NCBI RefSeq assembly: GCF_042186555.1
Contig: NC_133328.1
Location: 496,647,106-496,711,105, forward strand
Direction of reading: 5' to 3'
Length of the DNA stretch: 64,000 bases
DNA from: Aquarana catesbeiana
Lineage: Eukaryota; Chordata; Amphibia; Anura; Ranidae
The translations under genes and the position numbers were made by a program. Of the stretch, positions 54,062 through 64,000 are shown in pieces; position 1 is the stretch's first letter, and every line of letters starts with the position of its first letter. The notes beneath the pieces are model-generated. The model was not told where the DNA came from, made no database searches, and saw only the letters and a list, made by a program, of their open reading frames with translations.

Positions 54062-55870
54062 TTAGGTTTTAGTAGCCCAAAGGCTTTTAACCAGCCCATG
54101 GAGAAATATGAACATTTTGGAAATATGCTATACATTACTACTTAAAATATATGTCTTCCATCAGTTATTTAGTGGCTCCTTACTAAATCATGTATCCCTT
54201 TGTACAACCACGCAATGAGAGAAAATGAGCATAACTGTCATATATATCATAAGATAACATACTATGAGGAGGCATATTAGACCACTTAAGCATGTCTGGT
54301 TCCTTCACTTGTTGGGTGCATAGGTCATTTTTCTAATCGTTCCTTCTTCAGTCATCCTACAGAAAATATTAAAGTTGCCCTCAGAGACCTAATGTGCCAC
54401 TAACCTTGTGTAATAAGTAAAATGACTCTTGATAGGTAAAGCTATTTGATCAGCAGATATTATCATACAATACGGCCACCAAAATAAGATCAGGAAATTT
54501 GGGTTGGTATTTGAAAGGCAAGTTCTTTCTAATTTTGGTACATTTGTGTATAAACAATTCTGGTCAACAAACAGATGGATCAATGAACCAGACCAGAAAA
54601 AAAAAACACTTTTGGTAAAAGCTTGAATGTGGGCAATTGGATTGTAATGAGCAATTATTGAGAGTGAATATGGGATTTCCCCCCAGGGCTAAGTGGTTTT
54701 GATGCCTTTTTCTCCATTAAACTTTTATTAACCTTTGGGTTCAACAGGTTGTATAAGTTTAGCAATGTAAAGAAGCCCCTTTGAAGCATAAAGGTAGGAG
54801 TTCCCACTTAGTTTTCGTAAGCGGGCTAAGTTTAGCCAAATTTTGCCTCAGCACCAACATCTTGTGACTGAAAGAAATCCAATATGTGAACGTCCTACCT
54901 TTTCATCAGAAAAACACGCTGATGCATCATTAATGTCAATTCAGTTTGGCTCAATTAAATAGTTCAGTCCTAACAAATAAATAAAGATTTCCTCTCTAGG
55001 ATGCTATATACGAAGCATCCAATTCACTGTCTTCTGTGATGGATTAAGTGTCTAACTTTAGAGAAAATACAAAGTATCCCTCCAATATATGTACAATAGC
55101 CAATAACAGTTAGAACAGTCTCCTAAAACCAACTGTAAGCAACATGCCCTACGGGGTGGCTTTAAATTTTTCCTGCATTTCCGAATCCAGATAGCAAAAA
55201 AATCTGTCTCACAGTCATTAAAAGGGGATGGAAGCTGTGATTTATTGATCTTGCTTATTTTTTTATTAGTTGCTTGTGTGCACCCAAATGCCACTTCCAC
55301 TGCAGAATCATTAACAATACACTACTAGTCTTAATCTTAGTAAAGATGCACCGATCAGTGGCAGTACCAGTATAATCCCTTTTATTATGTATTGCTAATA
55401 CATCCATCAGATATTACAGACGTTTCAGCTTAATTCAGATTCTATTTTGTAGTGCAGATTACAATACCATTCGCTTGTTATTTATCATGTTATTAGCACT
55501 AATATAAAATAGCTGCAGCTTTCTAGCTCAGTACATAGAAGTCTATTTCTGGAACGGGTATACACCTAGGCTTTGTTCTTTGTACTGTCACTGTCCAGCC
55601 TAATTCATGCTGCTTAGATTGTTTCAGCCGTGCCTCCAGTACTGACGTTTCTGTCACATCAGCTAGCAGGGTGCATATAGTAGCCTTCCTTCCCTATAGC
55701 TATCACTGTGTCATTGCTCAGGCACTTCTAGGGCCCGTGAGTCTACCCCTACCAGCTGCTTAGAAATCCATATTTTCTTTTCATTACACTCAGAGTGCTG
55801 ACAGTATGCATATGGTAAAAGTACTGCATCAGAAAGAAATAGTGACAATAAGGCTGTATTCTTTATATCA
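54062..55870. other. no gene seen
   Basis: AT-rich with no supported gene, RNA gene or repeat with defined ends. Confidence 0.45.
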
Positions 55871-55875
55871 TACAG

Positions 55876-56263
55876 TAGCGGTTGTATACCTTCAGGAAAA
55901 AAATGTAAAAAATAAAAAAAAACACTGTAAGGCAAAGGCATAATGAGCTAGTATGTACCACATACCAGCCCATTATGAAATACTTACCTTAGAACAAGGT
56001 TCCCGTATCGCTGGCAGGTCCTCACCGAAGGAGCTGACAGTTTGCCCTCGACGTGTCTTCCGGGTTCGCGGCTCCGGCGCTGTGAGTGCATGCGTGCGGG
56101 AGTCTTCTTCCCAGCAAGGTCCGGCAGCGTCTGCCGGACCTTCAACCGGGCATTCACAGCGCATGCACCGTATAGGTTTAGGAGACATTCATTTTACCTA
56201 CAGGTAAGCCTTATTATAGGCTTACCTGTAGGTAAAAATTTAAAAAGTGGGTATACAACCACT
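55876..56263. mobile_element. MITE family V, inverted copy
   Basis: AGCGGTTGTATACC at left and GGGTATACAACCACT at right (before TTAA 56264-56267) are inverted ends. The interior matches the complement of 40900-41352 (CCCATTATG..., GTTTAGGAGA). A perfect 20-bp stem lies at 56192-56211 with 56218-56237, loop TATTAT. Confidence 0.75.
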
Positions 56264-56502
56264 TTAAATAATAAATGGCCATCTAGTGATTTTAAATACA
56301 TTTTTTAATGTTTCATGTACAGTATGATGGGTTCCAATTTATGCTTAATTCGCTATTTGTATAGACAAGTTATATTTTCATGTACAGATTAAGGAGGCTT
56401 AACCTATTTGGTAACGGCGTCTGATAAACAAATTTTGTTTTGCAACTGTGTAACACTGTGTATATACAGTAAATCAGAATCAGGACTTTTCCATAGATTT
56501 AA

Positions 56503-57300
56503 AGTGGTAGTGAGCCCGGATTGTTATGTATACCTACAGTTAAGCATTCAGGCTTCCCGGGAGGCACAGTAAATATCTCCTAAACATGCACCATTTAGGA
56601 GATATTTAATTCAGTAGCAGATGCTGATGTCACCGGCATGGATAGATGGCATGCTGTCCATTGAGAAAGCTGTGCCATAGCTGTGACTGCTGCACACATG
56701 TGCAGGAGTGTTGTTACCACAGCCTGGTCATTTACAGTAGAAGGAAGACCGACTGAAGCCCTGTCACTGGTGACAATGTGTCAGAAACCATGAATCAGAC
56801 TGTGACAGAAGCACAGTTAAATCACACTTGTTTAATAATTTAAAAAAAAAAGGTAAACAAAGTAAACGTAGTCAAAACATAGCCAGAGTTTAGGAACAGG
56901 AACGGATAGTCAGGCAAGCCAAAACGTCAGGGAGCCAGAGATGAGCGTAGTAGAACAGCAAGCAGGATCTGGAGCCAGAAGGAATGTCAGCCAAGCAAGT
57001 CTTTAACAGGAATACAGGAGAGCATCTCTAGAGATGTGACCAAGGCGAAGGCAGAGATCATCTGGACTGGACAGCTTAAGTAGGCAGGACTGACGAGCAG
57101 GATATCATCAACAGGTGAGTCACTGTGGAGAGATAGGAGCTGGCAATTAGCTGACAGCTGAGCGGCCAGCTTTGAGAAGGAAGGGCTGAGCCCAGCCCTG
57201 ACACAATGTGCCGCTGGGGAGATTAATTTTAAAGGTATGCGATGCATACTAGCACATTATAGGCATTATCCCACAGGAGCCCGATTTTTATTTTTTTGGT
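56503..57300. mobile_element. MITE family V copy interrupted by an LTR
   Basis: TTAA (56499-56502) precedes AGTGGTAGTGAGCCCGG. The body shows AAATATCTCCTAAAC...TTTAGGAGATATTT and later GATGCATACTAGCACATTAT, both features of 40900-41352. It is broken by the TG...CA element at 56779-57203. The right end is not resolved. Confidence 0.6.
56779..57203. mobile_element. TG...CA LTR-like element, TSD CAATG
   Basis: It begins TGTCAGAAACCATG and ends CCAGCCCTGACA. Exact 5-bp CAATG lies on both sides (56774-56778, 57204-57208); the repeat can also be read as an 8-bp ACAATGTG overlap. It inserted into a family V MITE. Non-coding, with 'AGTCAGGCAAGCCAAAACG' style text shared in type with 57563-58295. A solo LTR is likely; a hAT-type origin is the alternative. 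Confidence 0.6.
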
Positions 57301-57562
57301 GTACATTATTCCAATTTAACATGGAAGAGCCTCGTCTTTATTGACCCTATTATGACTTGTATTGACTTTTAATTATGCTTTGTCTAATTCTATCATTTGT
57401 GAATATATTTTATCTTTTTACTGTAATAATTAAAGATATATGTTTTAATAGTTCATGTTTTTGAGATACTTATACCATTGCACAGATGTCCACAAAATAC
57501 CTAAAAAAAGTTTGCTATTTTTTACAATTATTTGGGATGATGAAACATGCTGAAAACCTAGG

Positions 57563-58295
57563 TGTCAGGTCACCTTGAGGCTAGGTGACAGATGCACTCT
57601 GTAGGAGTCAGAAGTGAACCGCTAGGTAGTGGACCCTAGGACTGACTGCTGCGGATTGAACCCTGGGAGGTTCAGGAAGCAGGTCTACTGGATCACTGAC
57701 ACAGATCCCACTGGGAGCTAGAGCATAGATTCCCCAGGGCGCGGAGTCTAAGAGCCAGCAGGTGTTCACCAGAGCCTCTAGTGGTGAGGATGGACTGTTC
57801 TGCAGTCTGGCTCCAGGTCGCGGCCCCCAGGGTCTCACAGCTCACGCTCACGGTAGACTACAGGAGAAGAGGAAGGAGGCAGCAAGCTGGAATAACAAGG
57901 AAAGTAACGGTCAAGCCAAGGTCGGGGCCACAATCAGACAAAGACAACAGAGTTCACGCCAAGGTTCAGGGTCACAGGCAAACAGGGATGGTCGGGGACA
58001 TGCCAAAGGTCAGGGTCACGAGCAGACAGGAATAGTTAAGAACAGGCCAAAGTCGGTAACTGGAATCAGACGTAGGAAACACAGCAAATACACACGAAAG
58101 CTAACACACAATGGTTGATCAGCACTGCTGGCTTGCGGTGCACAGGTTAATATAGGGTTCCCTGATAGGGCCTGGGGCGGGGCCATGCTTAGAGGAGAGG
58201 TTATAAAACCAGTCAGGTGAGAGGCAGCTGGTCTTTAGAGATGAACACATGGAGACAGGTAAGCTGACAGAAAACTCTATTGCATAACCATGACA
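57563..58295. mobile_element. TG...CA LTR-like element, TSD CTAGG/CTTGG
   Basis: It begins TGTCAGGTCACC and ends ACCATGACA. The flanks are CTAGG (57558-57562) and CTTGG (58296-58300), one mismatch. Near the right end TTATAAAACC (about 58201) could be a TATA box. Interior runs of 'GCCAAGGTC..GGGTCACAGGCAAACAGGGATGG' units repeat imperfectly (57915-58050). Non-coding. Confidence 0.6.
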
Positions 58296-58300
58296 CTTGG

Positions 58301-59100
58301 AATCTATTTCTATTTATAATCCCATATGATAGTTCCTCTATTAATCTTTGTAAAAAGTATATCTAAAGTATAGATAGATAGATAGACAGATCCCACAAAT
58401 TTATAAATATCTAAACTTTCAACAATTAAATAAATGTACTATACGTAATAGATATGAAGCAGAATATTTTTTTAATTTGTCATGTTTCCTGATATCACTG
58501 CTATTCTTTGCTTTATTAAATATCTTAATGTATTTTATCTTTTATCATCTCCTTTGTAATGTGGTCTCTTTTTCGGAAGAATATCTTCCAGTAGTCTTGA
58601 TATTGGGTCCCTTGTGTTGCTGGGCTCCATAGGAGCTACATGACCTGCTGTATTTACAAATGTACTGTAAAACCGAAGCTTTAATAAAGCTGAACTCCAG
58701 GGAAATGTACGGAAATGTACGGAGCTGCTTTACCTGCCAAAGCTTTGTAGTTCTGTCATGAAATTTACAAACCTCTACTCTACTGCTGACCTTAGTTTTT
58801 CTCTGCTGCAGGTAAAGTGATGCTAAACTCTGGTTTTAAAAAAAATGATATTCAAGTATGTATTCTTAAACTAAAAAGGTACCTTCTATTGCTCTCAGCC
58901 TCCTCCAAATTCTTTTATTGCTGCTGGGATCTGCCTTCCTGTTAGAGGGTGGCTACACTCATTCTCCATGGTCCCAATGTATGTGGGAACGTAGCCACCA
59001 TCTCAGAAAACAGAAGCTGGACATGGGAGCGCGCCCGCACGAGTGTCCACGAAGGAGAGCACTTCTCAAACGGGGCACTCAAGAAGTAGAGGAGTTAGGA
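58301..59100. other. no gene seen; MITE remnant
   Basis: No supported gene. Short GATA repeat at about 58373-58386. TTTAATAAAGCTGAACTCCAGG (from 58680) resembles a TTAA-type MITE end like that at 41396. A small direct repeat GGAAATGTAC is at 58701-58720. Confidence 0.4.
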
Positions 59101-59219
59101 GCGCCGCTGAGATACCCCCAGAAGAGGAGGATCGGGGCCACTCTGTGCAAAACCAACTGCACAGCGGAGGTAAGTATGACATGTTTGTTTTTTTAAAACC
59201 CTGAATCCTTAAAACCCCT
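59101..59219. mobile_element. partial TTAA-type MITE
   Basis: It shares GGGCCACTCTGTGCAAAACC and GGAGGTAAGTATGACATG text with 24399-24556 and ends AAACCCC before TTAA (59220-59223). Left part missing or diverged. Confidence 0.5.
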
Positions 59220-59223
59220 TTAA

Positions 59224-61170
59224 AGCTATCTGCCTGTCCGCCCTTGTAAAGTGAGCTGCGTACGCACAGCTCACTGTACAAATTGGGCACTGCCAAATCT
59301 GACTGAACGGCATGCACAGGAGTGACATCATCTCCTCCAGGAGTGACAGCAATCGAGACCTGGAAGCTGTTGTCCAAAGATGTCAGTGGCAGGCCAAGGA
59401 GCTCAGGGATGCCACATTACTGGAGCTGAGGTGAGTATTGTTCTGCTTAAAAATATATACAGTATAAATTATTTGATCCTCTACTTTCTAATGTGATCTC
59501 AATATAAAATGCATATCTTCCAATACTGAATTGTAAAAGTTACATTTTGTAAATTACATTACAATAAAGTATAGATAGTAGGTTAAAAGCAAAGCCGAGT
59601 CATACATTTACTTCAAAACAGCACATTCCTTTGAACAAGGTTTTTTTTTTTATTACTGAAACAGGCAAATACATTTCAAGGATGGTTGGGGGATAAACAT
59701 AGATTACTGGCTTGTTATGTTCTATTTCATATCTTCATGTTTTGCACTGCTCAGAGATGGCATCACAAGGTGTGTGCTATTACCTTTGTCAGCCAAAAAA
59801 ACCCTTCTGTGCACCCCCCTGATCTAGTTGTCACTTTGTTACTTGACCTCTGGATTAATGCTGGCCATACACTATACGAAAAATGAATCAATTTTTGTTC
59901 ATTTTTTTACAAAAACAGTGCAAACAGTTCAGGCGGGAAACACATTAACCTTTCAATGTATCATTTGTTCGGCAGGGAATGTAACAGTTTTTGAGACTGT
60001 GTAATTGATAGGTTTAGTTCCGCTTTAATAACAAGGGAGTTCTTACTAAATACAGAGGATTTGCAGGACATAGCTCCAGTGGCAAAGTTTAGCCCTGATA
60101 TTTTATTATCAGTGGGGCACACAGAATAGGCTTTTCTGGTTAAGGCTGAGATCTAAGCAAGCACCTTGCAGTGTCTGCTTTCAAAATGGCCTTTTAAAAG
60201 TGAAAAAAGGCTGCCAGGTTATCTTTAAGACTATAGCATGCCCTTTGTACATCTATAATTGAAACCATTATTATAACCAGAAACCAGAAAAAAAATGAAC
60301 ATTGCAATGAAGCTAGATAAAAAATCTTCTACATCTCTTTAAATGACACAAAAATTATGCATGCCTATCATACTCAGGCCCTTTGCATTTCACAAAACTG
60401 TTGAATAGAATACATATAGATGACGTAACTGTGGAACATTCATCATAGCAGTTATTCATATTAATAAGATATTTCCTACTATCCCCAGAGTCCATATAAA
60501 TCATAATTCTGCATGTACAGTCCACCAGTCCAGGCACCTATAAGCTTCCTTAATTTCTTTTCTTCACTGAGGCTTCTGTTATGCATCCTCTCCTGTTCCG
60601 GTGCACTCCCCCAGTTGCTATCAGTCAGTCTTTCTTTCATTAGAATCAAGTAGTTAATTAGACCTAGCCTGTCCTCTTCCCCTCTCCTACTCCCATGAAC
60701 ACAGCAGTAATGAGGTCTAATTACCAGAAGCACTGGATTGCAGAACCATCAGGAGCAAATCTCTCTGGTTCAAGTCAAGCCAAAGAACATGCTTATAAAT
60801 TTTCAACACACAGAGTTTCATGCCTAAAGTGCATATAGTCTTTCATCTCAGACTAGGACACATACACGATACAAGATAGTACATCAACAGTCTACTGATC
60901 TTCAGTATGGAGAAATACCTTTTAGTTTATACAGAAACTGTGTGGAATGCATTTGGAAAATCTGCTTCATTAAGATTCATTTTTTGGAATGGCAAGTGAG
61001 ATATCATTAAATATGTTACAATTCAAGGCTAGATTTCCTTATTTTGACTTCAATTACATTTTTATATGATATATGACTAATTACTATAGTTTTAAGACCA
61101 TTACGCTATGGTAATAAACAACTTTTAAAGAGAGCCTGCCATAAGAAAAAGATAAGACTTCGGTATCTTT
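59224..61170. other. no gene seen
   Basis: No supported gene. TAATGCTGGCCATACACTAT near 59858 looks like an end of the family at 62083 without its partner. The rest is AT-rich and featureless. Confidence 0.4.
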
Positions 61171-61460
61171 CATAAAATCTTTTTCTTTAGGTCCATTGAA
61201 GGACACTGGAATTCTGAACAGTCGGGATATACGTATGTTCCACCTACAAGAGGTTCGGACTCTGGCAAACAGAAAACAAGCTGAAGGCCAGCCCCCATAT
61301 AATCCCACCTCTAACCGTCATGCCCAAATTTTGTAGGCAGGAAGTATATAGGAATATTAAATACAGAGGAGTGTCCCTCAATGGAGTTCAAGAGGAAGAT
61401 TTTACAGTAATTACAAAAATCTTATTCTCTTTATCGTCCATTGATGGGCACAGGCATGAT
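61171..61460. mobile_element. second DIRS-like terminal footprint
   Basis: The motif TCCATTGAAGGACAC occurs at about 61192 (plus), inverted as GTGTCCCTCAATGGA near 61372-61386 (minus), and again as GTCCATTGATGGGCAC near 61436-61451 (plus). The last two face away from each other across AGATTTTACAGTAATTAC and AAAAATCTTATTCTC. This is the same architecture as the internal complementary region at 49238-49347, but with different sequence. GAACAGTC follows both plus copies. The coding part is not recognised, so this is probably a deleted DIRS-family copy. Confidence 0.5.
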
Positions 61461-62080
61461 GAACAGTCAAAACATTCAAAAGCATCCAACTGAGAGGTGG
61501 ATGACAGTCACTGATAGTTCCAAGCTAGAACTAGTGGCTGTCTACAACATCCAGAAGGACCGATTACTGATTCTGAACCAGAATCTGAACGACCCAGGGA
61601 AGGACCAACCTGATGCACAGTTCAAAATGAGAACCCCTGCTAAAGGGATTGACTACTTCGAAAGACACAGACTTCATCAGCAGAAGCTGTGAGTCTAAGT
61701 GACCACCAACAGGTGGAGCACAATAACTAACCAAATGGGGAGAACAGACAAGAATGGTTTTCCAGCATGCTCATTCGACAGAAGCTGGTGAACGACTTCT
61801 GTAGAACAGATAGCTGTACACATGGACCAAAAGTTGTCTGGTTCCTGTTAAACCAGCCAAGTTTGGCTGATTTTCAGCCCGTGTGTACAAGGCTTAAAGC
61901 AGCATCCAATCTCGTATGAGATAATCAAGATAGAGAACTATCTAGCAAAACAGCCCAAGATGACTGTCAAGGATCTTAGGAGTTGGAGACAACCTAAGTC
62001 AGAGAGACTGACAAACCAATAACCATTTCTGTCTGTCTGGAATCCAGAAAGCTGACCATCTTCAAGGATAGTTTCCTAAA
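61461..62080. other. no gene seen; MITE fragment
   Basis: An 83-codon open frame (61441-61692) is not recognised. At about 61816-61892, text ending GCCCGTGTGTACAAGGC before TTA looks like one end of a Harbinger-like MITE, with an internal CCAGCCAAGTTTGGCTG palindrome. Confidence 0.4.
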
Positions 62081-62082
62081 TC

Positions 62083-62396
62083 TGGCCATACATGGATCGA
62101 AATACAGCCAGTTCAGCAAGGACTGGCTGAATTTCGATCCATGTGTGGCCACTGTTGTTAAACAGATGTTGATCTACCCATCAATGTTTAAAAACCCTGT
62201 TGGAAAAAAGACACTCAATTAGCGCGGCAGGCTATGATCAGTGTAGTCTGACAGTAGGGAAGTCCCCCCACTGTCAGAACACAAAGACATTGCGTGGGGC
62301 TTCCCCCATCCACCTTGAATGTGTGGATGGGGGAAACCGGTCATTTTGTTTCCTTATTCAACCCGCTGGTTGAAAAAATACTGACTCATCCATGGC
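62083..62396. mobile_element. MITE, TGGCCATACATGG family, with edge hairpin
   Basis: TGGCCATACATGGATCGAAA at the left is inverted both nearby (TTTCGATCCATGTGTGGCCA, ending 62151), forming a 69-nt hairpin, and in degraded form at the far right (ATCCATGGCCA). A second inner inverted pair, GGGGCTTCCCCCATCCAC / GTGGATGGGGGAA, lies near 62297-62337. Non-coding. Confidence 0.6.
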
Positions 62397-64000
62397 CACC
62401 ATTAGCTTCCCACAATGAGAATGTAAAGAAAAGGCACTAGGTCAAACATAGTTGACAGGTGTCAACAACTACAAGTGCTCTTGAAGGATGCTGAGGGGCC
62501 AGGACCCTCTCTATGGTAGGAAGCAGTGGAAACTGGCCCCAGTTACCTCTAACTCAGAAAATCTGGTGAGAGGGAAAACTGAGGATCAGCCTTATCTCAG
62601 GATACATAATTTTCCTGTAAGAGGAGAAGGAATAACCTTCTAGGATATACCTCCAGGGGCAAATTGCTAAAAACAGGAACACGGGGTCCCAGAGCACAGG
62701 GAAATGGGAGAGGTGTGGGTAAAGGCGGAAGAAACTTGCTATGAAATAGCTGAAATAGATGCCACATCCAAGTAATTAGCATGGGTATCAAGTGCCTCCA
62801 AAAGCCAAGGAAGCCCAATACTCAGGTGCGAAAAGATCTAAACTTGAAGAAATGGGGGGTGCACCTTCATGCCGAAAGATTTGGCAGAGGCTTTAGATTC
62901 TACACTCAGAGGATTACTCAGAGGAAGAGTACACATTGGTAAAACAGATGGGCTAAAGGGATAAGGCTTCTGTGACCATTCCAAAGATCTCCTGAACTTC
63001 GGTAGGAACATACTGCAGCCTTATTCACTAATCAAGCTTTTAGAGGCATGGTCACACTAGAGGCTGTGCCGAGGCTTTGGGCCCAGAATGTGCTCTGCAG
63101 CTAACATACAGTACATAAAGGTCTGGAAAGCACTATAATGCAGAGCAGAGAAAATCACATCCCAGGCTGAATTCCTGTGTTCCTTAATGGAAAATAAACA
63201 AAAAACTAAAAACTTGTACTGCCATTCTTATCATCTTCAAAAGATGCAATTGCTGCCATGATAAATACACTTTAAAGTGGCAAATATATATAAAAAAACA
63301 CATGTATGCTGCTTCTGACTACATTTTTCCACAAATACATTATGTAAACGTTTCCATGTTAAATTGTAAACATATTGTTTCAGCTTCCACAAAACGTTTT
63401 CTCTCCGCCTTAAAAACTGGTTGTCAGCAAACAATCAGTAACTAAATTAGCTAAGCACAGTAAAGAAGCAGAAAAAAAGAAACTCAAATACCATATCTTG
63501 AATCTTTTCTTTGATAAATACAGGTTGTCTTTTCACAAATACTAGAGCTCTAACATTTCCCAATTCAACCTCAGTATTTTTACTGTACCTGTGCTGCTTA
63601 TAACATGCTGCAACTGACATGTGCGTGACCACAGTCATCCACCAATGTCAATACAGGAACAATTGCTTTGACTGTGCTTATCTTAAGAAGTCGTACTATC
63701 CATAACGCAAAGCTCACCAAACATCGCTAAAGGTAAACTAATTTATATATATATATATACTGTATATATATAAAACCATATAAATGTTTGCACTTTATTA
63801 TCATCAGCCTGCCTGAACGTTTGTAAGTAATCTTATCAAATATCCCAGTTTGCATTAATTGACCATAACCACTCAAGTGACTGTGGTTATTCCTCCGCAT
63901 GTACCTGCAGTTGTTTTACCTCACTTGTCAAGCCAGGGTAGGGACACTATCAGTCTTTGATTACATCTTTATGCAGCCAGAGTAAATATAATCTGTTTTA
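62397..64000. other. no gene seen
   Basis: No supported gene. A TA-rich microsatellite lies at 63743-63772. Confidence 0.45.
63743..63772. repeat. (TA)n microsatellite, interrupted
   Basis: TA repeats broken once by CTG (about 63760-63762). Confidence 0.85.

Noticed and set aside
57563..58295. hAT element
   Set aside because: The flanks match as 5 bp (CTAGG/CTTGG) next to TG...CA ends, not as 8 bp, so an LTR-like origin is preferred, though not proven.

Overview
The window is vertebrate nuclear DNA with no intact cellular gene that I can support. It is built almost entirely from dispersed transposable elements. The mix is abundant TTAA-flanked (piggyBac-type) and TTA/TAA-flanked (PIF/Harbinger-type) miniature elements, hAT elements with 8-bp target duplications, DIRS-type tyrosine-recombinase retroelements, Penelope-like fragments with hammerhead-ribozyme motifs, and a tRNA-headed SINE with the well-known vertebrate central core. 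This fits a large anuran amphibian genome. From memory of common dispersed repeats (for example elements beginning TTAA-CCACTTGCCGACC), a true frog (Ranidae or a close relative) is the best guess. That assignment is inference, not a database result.

Layout. 1-10 kb: AT-rich stretch, an LTR-like GC-rich patch (about 3.6-4.5 kb), a Harbinger-type MITE (4.7-5.2 kb), a nested MITE pair (6.1-7.1 kb) and another Harbinger-type MITE with perfect TAA duplications (7.6-8.0 kb). 10-13 kb: a 31-bp minisatellite, then a 2.1-kb inverted-repeat unit whose two ~530-bp arms each carry a hammerhead-ribozyme-like motif. 15-25 kb: a TG...CA LTR-like element, a 1.04-kb long-terminal-inverted-repeat element, a foldback element, MITEs and a piggyBac-type MITE. 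25-31 kb: a 24-bp minisatellite of about 34 units, nested Harbinger-type MITEs, and a piggyBac-type MITE containing (TA)28. 31.8-35.3 kb: a piggyBac-derived composite that keeps a frameshifted C-terminal cysteine-rich end of the transposase. 36-40 kb: a TA-flanked Tigger/pogo-like MITE and three hAT elements, each with an exact 8-bp target duplication.

43.9-51.0 kb is the richest segment. A Harbinger-type MITE with TAC duplications is split by a 6.7-kb degenerate DIRS element. That element has inverted terminal repeats, an internal complementary region, and gag, RT, RNase H and tyrosine-recombinase remnants. It is itself interrupted by a MITE, a LINE-like tail, a Penelope-like fragment and a long G-rich polypurine tract. 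51-64 kb: more MITEs, a SINE, two further TG...CA LTR-like elements with 5-bp duplications, a second DIRS-like terminal footprint near 61.2-61.5 kb, and a last MITE at 62.1-62.4 kb.

No genes act together here. The history is of successive insertions, and the nesting gives their relative ages: MITE before DIRS before the MITE inserted in the DIRS recombinase; MITE before LTR; Harbinger B before Harbinger C. Edges given with exact target duplications are reliable to within a base or two; other edges are approximate.
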